From: Verrucomicrobiota bacterium
GTDB lineage: Bacteria; Verrucomicrobiota; Verrucomicrobiia; Limisphaerales; AV2
Direction: 5' to 3'
DNA length: 12,685 bases
NCBI GenBank assembly: GCA_003219345.1
Contig: QHOP01000248.1
Coordinates: 1-12,685, forward strand
Shown here: piece by piece, positions 7,260 through 12,263 of the stretch
How the letters are laid out: every line of letters begins with the position of its first letter
Position numbering within the stretch: the stretch's first letter is position 1
The notes under the pieces: model-generated
Told to the model about the DNA's origin: nothing
Database searches by the model: none
The model's input: only the letters and a program-made list of their open reading frames with translations
Made by a program: the position numbers and the translations under genes

Positions 7260-8405
7260 CCCGCTCCGCTGGCTCCCGACGCCCGGCCCGCGACCGTCGG
7301 CTTGGGCGCCGGCTTCAATGGCTTTGGCCAGGCAATTTGGACAGAGGCAGTCTGTTCGCGGCTCCGTTGACGGCGGGAGCGGCGGAAGGTCGTCGCACCA
7401 GCAGCCGCCGACTTTGCATGGAAACGGTTGGCCGCAGCGGGGGCAGGTTTTGGTTCGCGTTTCGGACGGCGAAGAATTCGGCGGCGGCACCTGGCGGAAA
7501 GCATTGGCAGGTCCGTTCCAATCAAACAATCCCGGATGAATCAAGTGGGCCAGAAGTTCGGTGCCTTCGACGACGCGCGGGCCGGGGCGGGCGAAATAAG
7601 AATTCGCGTCCACGACATAAACCCGGCCCTGGCGAACGGCCGGAAGGTCGGCCCAACCGGGCAACGATTCCAAAAACGAAATCTGTCCGAGTGCTTGCTC
7701 GAGATGGAATCCGCACGGCGAGAGGATCAAAATTTCCGGAGCCCATTTCGAAACGTCGTCCCATGCGATGCGGACGGAATCCGCGCCTTTGCGCGCCAAT
7801 GCATCCATGCCGCCGGCCAGTTCAATCATCTCCGGCACCCAATGCCCGGCGCCATAAACCGGGTCTGCCCATTCCATGCAAAACACACGCGGGCGGCGGG
7901 AGAGATTCCGGGTCCGCGCCCGGATTTTTTTGAGCCGTTCGCCGCCAGAGCCAATCCACGCTTCCGCTTCGTTCGCGCGGCCCGTGGCCTGGCCGAGCGC
8001 GCGGAGATTTTCGCTGATTGCCTCCAGGGAGTGCGGACTCATCCACAAAGTCTCCGGCCTGGGCTGGAGCGACCTCAGCGCGACGCTCAATTCTTTTCCC
8101 GATGGCGCGCAGACCTGACACACGTCCTGCGTCAGAATCAAATCCGGCTTCAGCTCGCGCAAAAGCTTTTCGTCCACCTGATAAATGCTTTCGCCGTTTC
8201 GCAGCCGTTCGCTGACGGCGCGGTCAATCTCGCGCGGGCTCATCCGCTCCAGTGCCAGCGCGGGCCGGACAACGATGGGCTTCGTTTTTGCTTCGGCTGG
8301 AAAATCACATTCATGCGAGACGCCGACGAGCTGGTCGCCGAGACCGAGGCCGTAAACCATTTCGGTCGCGGCGGGCAAAAAGGAAACGATGCGCGGTTTG
8401 TTCAT
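6486..8405 (-). CDS. BtuF-like cobalamin-binding + Cys-rich CWC domain, reading on into prepilin-like module
   Basis: One uninterrupted frame of 639 codons holds three unrelated modules. Residues 1-300 are a BtuF/COG0614 helical-backbone metal receptor of the type lacking a signal peptide: RIVSFLPAATEMVYGLGLGD, VGVSHECDFP, DLILTQDVCQVCAPSG, VFCMEWADPVYGAGHWVPEM and GRVYVVDANSYFARPGPRVVEG. This family is usually annotated as cobalamin-binding. Residues 321-365 match the Cys_rich_CWC family (CPRCG, CWCDDLPPLPP, CLCPNCL). Residues 401-639 are a prepilin-like protein (FTLIELLVVIAILAVLAALLLPAL, then an H-X9-DG motif at 596-607). A cytosolic binding domain joined to a prepilin makes little topological sense, so a lost stop codon or two genes in the same frame is likely. 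ATG 8405 was chosen because the homology starts there; the frame upstream is repeat sequence. It is the distal member of the riboswitch-led cluster, 109 bases after the DUF1289 stop. Confidence 0.82.
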   Translation of the reverse strand: MNKPRIVSFLPAATEMVYGLGLGDQLVGVSHECDFPAEAKTKPIVVRPALALERMSPREIDRAVSERLRNGESIYQVDEKLLRELKPDLILTQDVCQVCAPSGKELSVALRSLQPRPETLWMSPHSLEAISENLRALGQATGRANEAEAWIGSGGERLKKIRARTRNLSRRPRVFCMEWADPVYGAGHWVPEMIELAGGMDALARKGADSVRIAWDDVSKWAPEILILSPCGFHLEQALGQISFLESLPGWADLPAVRQGRVYVVDANSYFARPGPRVVEGTELLAHLIHPGLFDWNGPANAFRQVPPPNSSPSETRTKTCPRCGQPFPCKVGGCWCDDLPPLPPSTEPRTDCLCPNCLAKAIEAGAQADGRGPGVGSQRSGLLSSGPRRSTLDFRPGTSAFTLIELLVVIAILAVLAALLLPALGRGKATARQIKCLSNLRQLELAAQMYWDENNGSAFRYRGVATNGGDIYWFGWLARGSEGKRAFDPSCGALFPYLGGRGVEVCPALNYSLQQFKLKASGAAYGYGYNLCLSAPMSQPAINLNKIIRPIETAVLADAAQVNTFQPPASPDHPMLEEFYYVSTNANEATAHFRHGQTARVAFCDGHVGTERPLEGSLDQRLPAQFVGRLRPEILTVP

Positions 8406-8414
8406 TTGATTTTT

Positions 8415-8552
8415 AACGACGGATAAACACGGACGAACACGGACGGGAAACCTTTTGACACGAATTGCACGAATTTTCACAAATTGAATTCGTGCCAATT
8501 CGTGAAATTCGTGTCTAAAAATCTGTGTTTATCCGTGTCCATCCGTGGTTTG
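8415..8552. repeat. Composite imperfect palindrome (ACGGATAAACACGG / CACGAATT repeats)
   Basis: Two nested inverted pairs are visible. Inner: GACACGAATTgCACGAATT at 8457-8475 against the reverse complement of AATTCGTGaAATTCGTGTC at 8497-8515, with one mismatch. Outer: ACGGATAAACAC at 8419-8430 against the reverse complement of GTGTTTATCCGT at 8525-8536. Each arm also contains short direct repeats (ACACGGACGAACACGGAC; CACGAATT twice). It fills the space between the BtuF-like gene and DUF1289 and supplies the DUF1289 stop codon. From memory, 'atccgtgtccatccgtggtt' and 'cacgaatt' units are dispersed repeats in Verrucomicrobia and Planctomycetes genomes. Confidence 0.75.
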
Positions 8553-8727
8553 TTTGATGGGTACAGCAATTTTGTCGGCGTTCAACGAGCCAGGCAATGA
8601 CAATGGATTTTTCTCGGTCGCTCATTCGCATCCACTGTGCAATTTCTTCTTTTTTGCGAAAACAGCCAAGACACATGCCGTGCGCGTCGAGTTTGCAAAC
8701 GCCCGAGCATGGAGATTCGACAATCAT
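8515..8727 (-). CDS. DUF1289-family small Cys-rich protein
   Basis: This 70-residue protein has the DUF1289 pattern SPCSGVCKLDAHGMCLGCFR, with four cysteines at 7, 11, 19 and 22, followed by the helical EEIAQWMRMSDREK and a final IAWLVERR. The cysteines suggest metal or Fe-S binding, but the biochemical role of the family is unknown to me. Its ATG overlaps the stop of the preceding DUF71 gene by ATGA, so they are probably translationally coupled. Residues 60-70 (NHGWTRINTDF) are encoded by the dispersed palindromic repeat, which also supplies the TAG stop. The ancestral protein probably ended near residue 52, so the tail is an insertion by-product. Two further cysteines at 54-55 lie in the region adjoining the repeat. 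Confidence 0.78.
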   Translation of the reverse strand: MIVESPCSGVCKLDAHGMCLGCFRKKEEIAQWMRMSDREKSIVIAWLVERRQNCCTHQTNHGWTRINTDF

Positions 8728-9404
8728 TTTGCTGTGAGTTCCAACTCGTGAATTTCCATATAAGCCAGAGAATCTTCGGCGCGCTTTGAGTAGGAACGGA
8801 TATCAATTGTTTGCGAGAATTGCGGCCCGTCAGTGACGAGCGTGTGGTATTCGCCCTCTTCGCCGCAGAGATCGAGTCCGTTCCGTTCGCGAACCGCGCG
8901 CAAATCGGCGATGGATGAATCGGTCAACTCGCGGCCAATCCAGTCTTCCGTCAGCCAGCGCGTTTTGGCGCACGAGAAGAATACTTCAAATCCATTGGCC
9001 AGCAGTTGCCGGAGCAAAACATCCCGATCCCGTCCCCATAAGGGCGTGTGCACATTCATTCCGACCGGCCGACTGCGTTCGCGAATCCAATTCGGACTTC
9101 CGCCCACTTCCGCGATGTCGCCGGTAATCACGGTGTGGATGTTCATTCCCTCGCGCAACCGGCGCAGGCCGGATTCGTAACTGTTTTCGAAAGGCCGGCA
9201 TACGGTAAAAACATAATGCGGCAGTCCCAGGGATTCGGCCTGCAGTTTGATGAAGGGGAGCGGGTGAGCCAAAAAGTTCGGCTCCGGAGGCGCGAACGTA
9301 ATGAGGCAGCGAACGCGATAGCCATTGTGACCGGACTCATAAAGGGCCAGCGAAGAATCTTTGCCGCCGGTCCAGAGCATCGCCGCGTTTTGTTTGGGTG
9401 CCAC
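8724..9404 (-). CDS. DUF71/COG2102 PP-loop ATP-binding protein (first paralog)
   Basis: From the GTG at 9404 the product has 226 residues, typical of the family. It carries the N-type ATP pyrophosphatase loop WTGGKDSSLALY (11-22), a GD pair in VITGDIAEVGG (92-102), PLWGRD (121-126), and the hallmark CGEEGEYHTLV (180-190). Eukaryotic Dph6 relatives amidate diphthine; bacteria lack diphthamide, and comparative work on DUF71 predicted a B12 salvage role for some bacterial members. The riboswitch upstream supports that here. The segment APPEPNFLAHPLPFIKLQAESLGLPH differs from the MHGVR-type region of its paralog. Start choice: the frame stays open to an ATG at 9479, but that would overlap the upstream gene by 68 bases. 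GTG 9404 lies seven bases after that gene's stop and leaves the usual short N-terminus; ATG 9380 is also possible. Confidence 0.88.
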   Translation of the reverse strand: MAPKQNAAMLWTGGKDSSLALYESGHNGYRVRCLITFAPPEPNFLAHPLPFIKLQAESLGLPHYVFTVCRPFENSYESGLRRLREGMNIHTVITGDIAEVGGSPNWIRERSRPVGMNVHTPLWGRDRDVLLRQLLANGFEVFFSCAKTRWLTEDWIGRELTDSSIADLRAVRERNGLDLCGEEGEYHTLVTDGPQFSQTIDIRSYSKRAEDSLAYMEIHELELTAK

Positions 9405-9411
9405 AGGCTTA

Positions 9412-9939
9412 TTAAGCTGCAGCCATGCCGCCTTCGCGCAGGCTGCCGAAACGGTTTTCCGCCGTGGCGATTCCTCCAAAAAGCAGAGCGGAATAGAACA
9501 ACCCGCTCAGCAAAGTATTTCGGAAGAAAGGAATGGCGGCGAGGTAACAATCCGCCAGCCCGGCGAATGTTCGCGGATACAAATGATCAATCGCCCAGAC
9601 GCCGAAGTTGGTAATCGCGAAAAACAAAATCGCGCCTGCCACTGCCGCGCCCGCGATTCGCCCGGCCGTGCGGCGGCGGCGGATCAAAAAACCGAGGCAA
9701 ACGATCATCGCGAAGCTGCCGTAAACCACCGGCGTGAGCGCGAAGAATCCGAGCACCAGATCGCTCAAAAACAATCCGGCCAGCGGCACGAGGAAGGCGG
9801 CACGCTTGTCAGCGAAAGTCGCGCCTCCGAACAGCGCGATGGCGGCGATGGGCGTGAAGTTGGGTGGATGCGGAATCAACCGTGAGGCGGCAGCCGCCAG
9901 TATCATTCCCGCGAGCATGACGAATCGAGGTCTGTTCAT
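9412..9939 (-). CDS. DUF6580-like small integral membrane protein
   Basis: The 175-residue product has about five to six hydrophobic segments: 5-20, 29-42, 48-66, 71-86, 94-113 and about 137-158. Conserved-looking features are SRLIPHPPNFTPIAAIALFGG (19-39) and NFGVWAIDHLYPRTFAGLADCYLAAIPFFRNTLL, which I associate with the DUF6580 family. Its size and helix-rich layout resemble substrate-binding S components of ECF vitamin transporters, so a cobalamin or precursor permease is a reasonable guess from context; I see no motif that proves it. The ATG has a good ribosome-binding site (GGAAGGAAAG). It lies 37 bases after the second DUF71 gene and seven before the other, so co-transcription is very likely. 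The C-terminus GGMAAA is short and probably cytoplasmic. Confidence 0.78.
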   Translation of the reverse strand: MNRPRFVMLAGMILAAAASRLIPHPPNFTPIAAIALFGGATFADKRAAFLVPLAGLFLSDLVLGFFALTPVVYGSFAMIVCLGFLIRRRRTAGRIAGAAVAGAILFFAITNFGVWAIDHLYPRTFAGLADCYLAAIPFFRNTLLSGLFYSALLFGGIATAENRFGSLREGGMAAA

Positions 9940-9976
9940 ATTCTTTCCTTCCCGTTTGTGATTGGTTAGAATTGTT

Positions 9977-10723
9977 TCAGTTTCCGTCGGACAGCAAATC
10001 GCAAAACCAGAATCCCTTTGTCAGCCGCGCGCCGGGCAGCGGGCAGACTGGCGACGGATGCGGCGCGCTGCCGGGATGGGTTTGCTCAACAGGGCGATAA
10101 ATTTTTTCGCCTACTTTGAATTTCACCGGCTGCCTGAAAATCGGTCCGGCGAAGGCGAACGAATGGAACTCGCCGTTTTCGCCGCACGGATCCACGTCCG
10201 TCGGCAGCGAACGGATAAATTCTGCGTCGAGGTTTCGGCCCAGGGCGGTTTCGTCGAGGTAAGCGTCGTTCACGCAGCAGATGACGGAACCGAATCCGAG
10301 CGCGATGAATTCGCGAACCAACTCGCGCGAATCCACTTTCCAGATGGGGAACAGCCCGCGCAGACCGATGCGCGCCAGATTTTCCTCGCGCCACCGTCTG
10401 AGGTCTTCGAGAAAAATGTCGCCGAAGACGCAGCCGGTGACGCCGCGCGACTTAAGTGCGAGCAGGCACCCGGCCATTTTTTGCTGATACTCGTCATTGG
10501 AACTGCGGCGGCTGACAAACACTGTTTCCAGTGGCAGACCGATGGCCCGCGCCTGTTGTTCGAGCAGTTCCAGGCGCACGCCGTGCATCGAGACGCGCCG
10601 GAAATGCCCGTTGCACGTCGTGAGCAGCGAGACCACTTCATAACGGCCGGCCTGCATCAGTTTGTACAGAGCCAGCGCCGAGTCTTTCCCGCCGCTCCAG
10701 CAAAAGACGACTTTTTCTTTCAA
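9977..10723 (-). CDS. DUF71/COG2102 PP-loop ATP-binding protein (second paralog)
   Basis: The product has 248 residues from a TTG at 10723. It has FCWSGGKDSALALY (7-20) as PP-loop, LLTTCNGHFRRVSMHGVR (33-50) with the MHGVR motif, FGDIFLEDLRRWRE (100-113), FPIWKVD (125-131) and the hallmark CGENGEFHSFAF (180-191). The C-terminus GFWFCDLL fits the usual family ending. Between KIYRP and that ending, an insert of about 25 residues, rich in proline and small residues, looks foreign. An ATP-dependent amidation or ligation is inferred for the family; a B12 salvage role follows from the riboswitch-led context. TTG was chosen because it gives LKEKVVFCWSGGKDS, the expected short N-terminus. The frame is open further up, but only into the preceding gene. 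It is only distantly similar to the other DUF71 protein two genes on. Confidence 0.88.
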   Translation of the reverse strand: MKEKVVFCWSGGKDSALALYKLMQAGRYEVVSLLTTCNGHFRRVSMHGVRLELLEQQARAIGLPLETVFVSRRSSNDEYQQKMAGCLLALKSRGVTGCVFGDIFLEDLRRWREENLARIGLRGLFPIWKVDSRELVREFIALGFGSVICCVNDAYLDETALGRNLDAEFIRSLPTDVDPCGENGEFHSFAFAGPIFRQPVKFKVGEKIYRPVEQTHPGSAPHPSPVCPLPGARLTKGFWFCDLLSDGN

Positions 10724-10767
10724 GGGTATTTTCTTATTTGAGAGGGTTGGCTTTTTCTTTGGCCAGG

Positions 10768-11748
10768 TCAGGGGCGAGAGGCCCGCACGCGATAAAAGGC
10801 CTTGTCCGTCGGGGCATTTGTGTCCGACAGACTCAGTGCTCCGCTCACACCCGGTGTGGCTGGCGAGACCTCCGTCCACGTTTGTAAATCCGCCGTGCGT
10901 TGGAGCGTATAAAGCCAGTTGGTTCGCTCGTTGAATTGAACCTGCCAGAGGCCATGGCTGACTGCGCCCGTCAACCCTTGCACCGGGGGCGGGGGCAGAG
11001 TGACGATGATGTTGTCCACCGCGCCGTGGGCCAGGAGTGAATCGCCGTAAGCATCGCCGGCCGCCGAGTAGCTGCTGATGGCGAGAGTGTCGAGACGAAA
11101 GTCGGTGATGGGGCCGGCATAAACATTCGGCAGCGATGTGTAAATTCGGCTGTTGGTGGAAACCTCGCCGCGGAGGGTCGGTTCCCCGGCGATGTGCGTG
11201 AGCTTGACATGATAGGCGATGCCGAGGTTCAGGGGCAGATTGTCGGAGGCGAAATAGAAATCACTCACATTCGTTTTGTCCACACTCAGGTCCGTCAGGG
11301 TGGCGTCAATGGATGGCCCAAACCCGCCGTCGGGAAAATAATCAAACTCGAACAGATTTGGAGTGGCGCCGATCGGCCGGGAAAAGTTTGTGCTTGCGGC
11401 GTCGGAGAAATTGAGAAGTCCCACGGCCAGCTCAAAAGACCCGTTCGCCGCGGCATCGTTCAACTGCAGGTCGAACTCGACGGTGAAATCATCCTCTCTT
11501 GCAAGAATCGTCCCCAGTGGATGATGAAAATAACTGTTCATTCGCGACGAATCCCACGTGACGGCCAGGTTTTGACTCGTTGAATCCCACTGGAAAAGAC
11601 CGGTGTCGCCAAAAATCTCCCAGCCTCTTTGCAGCGGATTGGTTGAAAAATCTTCCGTAATGATTATCGCCCCGGAGGGCGTTGCGAACAGGACGAACAA
11701 GCCAGCCAACGCCAGCGAACAGATTTTTTTCACAAGCTGATCTTTCAA
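10768..11748 (-). CDS. Secreted concanavalin/LamG-like protein below the B12 riboswitch
   Basis: The 326-residue product starts at a TTG at 11748 (GGAACAACA upstream); a GTG at 11733 is an alternative. Residues 7-27 (KKICSLALAGLFVLFATPSGA) form a signal peptide. Residues about 30-252 look like a beta-sandwich of the concanavalin/LamG type: EDFSTNPLQRGWEIFGD, FTVEFDLQL, and VDNIIVTLPPPP at the end, with FEFDYFPDGGFG in the middle. Residues 258-324 are a C-terminal module with WLYTLQRTADLQTWTEV and AFYRVRAS, common at the ends of secreted Verrucomicrobia proteins (from memory). No PEP-CTERM anchor, membrane helix or catalytic motif is seen. It is the first gene after the cobalamin riboswitch and terminator, so it should be repressed by B12. 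That placement suggests a role in binding or releasing corrinoids outside the cell, but nothing in the sequence proves it. Confidence 0.76.
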   Translation of the reverse strand: MKDQLVKKICSLALAGLFVLFATPSGAIIITEDFSTNPLQRGWEIFGDTGLFQWDSTSQNLAVTWDSSRMNSYFHHPLGTILAREDDFTVEFDLQLNDAAANGSFELAVGLLNFSDAASTNFSRPIGATPNLFEFDYFPDGGFGPSIDATLTDLSVDKTNVSDFYFASDNLPLNLGIAYHVKLTHIAGEPTLRGEVSTNSRIYTSLPNVYAGPITDFRLDTLAISSYSAAGDAYGDSLLAHGAVDNIIVTLPPPPVQGLTGAVSHGLWQVQFNERTNWLYTLQRTADLQTWTEVSPATPGVSGALSLSDTNAPTDKAFYRVRASRP

Positions 11749-11820
11749 TGTTGTTCCGCAAACATTTCGCGGAACGGCTTTGCGATTGAGAGACCAGAGC
11801 GAAGTTTGAGGATTTCAGAA

Positions 11821-11861
11821 AATAAAAAACCTTCAAACTCCGACAAAACGGAGAATGAAGG
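11821..11861 (-). terminator. Intrinsic terminator in the riboswitch leader
   Basis: On the minus strand, CCTTCA at 11861-11856 pairs with TGAAGG at 11835-11830, and CTCCG at 11853-11849 pairs with CGGAG at 11842-11838, closed by a TTTTGT loop. TTTTTT follows directly at 11829-11824. It lies about 100 bases after the riboswitch core and 73 bases before the first gene's start. This fits a transcription-attenuation platform, with B12 binding expected to favour termination. Confidence 0.82.
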
Positions 11862-11907
11862 CATTCAGCGAATCTCCCTGAAAACGGTCCAGGAAACTGG
11901 CCTCATC

Positions 11908-11949
11908 CTTCTCTTTGACGGAGAAGTCGGCCGCTCAAAACGAACGGCC
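11908..11949 (-). other. Two small leader hairpins between riboswitch and terminator
   Basis: Reading the minus strand, GGCCGTTCGTTTTGAGCGGCC (11949-11929) can form a five-base GGCCG/CGGCC stem, and CTTCTCCGTCAAAGAGAAG (11926-11908) forms a perfect six-base stem. The second shares TTCTCCGT with the left arm of the terminator at 11855-11848, so the two copies could compete for the same partner strand. A role in the riboswitch switching platform is inferred only from position. Confidence 0.4.
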
Positions 11950-11960
11950 ACGACGAGCAC

Positions 11961-12106
11961 AGCCAAATCGGTATCCTGACTTCAGGTCTCCAACCTCACT
12001 CCCGCCTTCCCGGCTCGTGACCAGTGGCTGTGGGAGTTTGTAACCCGTTACAGTGGCGCAACCGTCCCCGATTCTCGCGGGGTTCCCAGGCATTTGACTG
12101 CGGTGG
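11961..12106 (-). promoter_or_regulatory. Cobalamin (B12) riboswitch
   Basis: On the minus strand the conserved cobalamin-riboswitch elements appear in order. GGGAA lies at 12087-12083. A stem-loop CCCCGCGAGAATCGGGG follows (consensus GCCGGTGAGAATCCGGC). Next is ACGGTTGCGCCACTGTAAC (about 12066-12048), then CAGCCACTGG with GCCGGGAAGGC at about 12014-12004. The B12-box AGTCAGGATACCGATTTGGC closes it at about 11981-11962. The element binds adenosylcobalamin or a related corrinoid and switches downstream expression off. The 5' boundary is uncertain: a perfect hairpin GATGGAC-gcttc-GTCCATC at 12127-12109 immediately precedes it and may be part of the folded leader. The 515 bases between the response regulator stop and the next gene hold this element, a candidate promoter and the terminator. 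Confidence 0.93.
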
Positions 12107-12147
12107 CGGATGGACGAAGCGTCCATCGTTTTTCAAAGAGCAGGCTC

Positions 12148-12176
12148 TTGTTACGGCGGCGGCGGCGATTTGCCAA
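12148..12176 (-). promoter_or_regulatory. Candidate sigma70-type promoter for the riboswitch transcript
   Basis: On the minus strand TTGGCA (12176-12171, five of six matches to TTGACA) and TAACAA (12153-12148, weak -10) are separated by exactly 17 bases. A start site near 12141 would place the whole riboswitch in the transcript. The -10 is poor and Verrucomicrobia promoters are little characterised, so this is tentative. Confidence 0.38.
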
Positions 12177-12263
12177 GAAGAATTTCTGTCCGTGCGAGCG
12201 ACGGGGAGCGAAGGCGTCGGCTGGGCTTCGCCGTTCAAGCAAAGCCACGGGACCGGCCCGCGC

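Noticed and set aside
7201..7260. Tandem cgacgct-like repeats as a minisatellite or CRISPR-like element
   Set aside because: Only two to three short imperfect copies, and they encode the basic leader before FTLIELL.
8406..8498. N-terminal extension of the BtuF-like protein up to 8498
   Set aside because: The extra 31 residues are a translation of the palindromic repeat. Family homology begins at ATG 8405, and the extension is Arg/Val-rich with no signal peptide.
9405..9479. ATG at 9479 as start of the first DUF71 gene
   Set aside because: It would overlap the DUF6580-like gene by 68 bases and add residues absent from the family. GTG 9404 or ATG 9380 fits better.
10724..10879. ATG at 10879 as start of the second DUF71 gene
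   Set aside because: It lies inside the secreted-protein gene and would add about 52 residues before the PP-loop, unlike the family.
10768..11748. PEP-CTERM or other sorting signal on the secreted protein
   Set aside because: The C-terminus ends in FYRVRASRP with no PEP motif, hydrophobic helix or basic tail of that type.
12224..12246. Terminator after the response regulator
   Set aside because: There is an eight-base stem with one G-U pair, but no T-run downstream on the minus strand.
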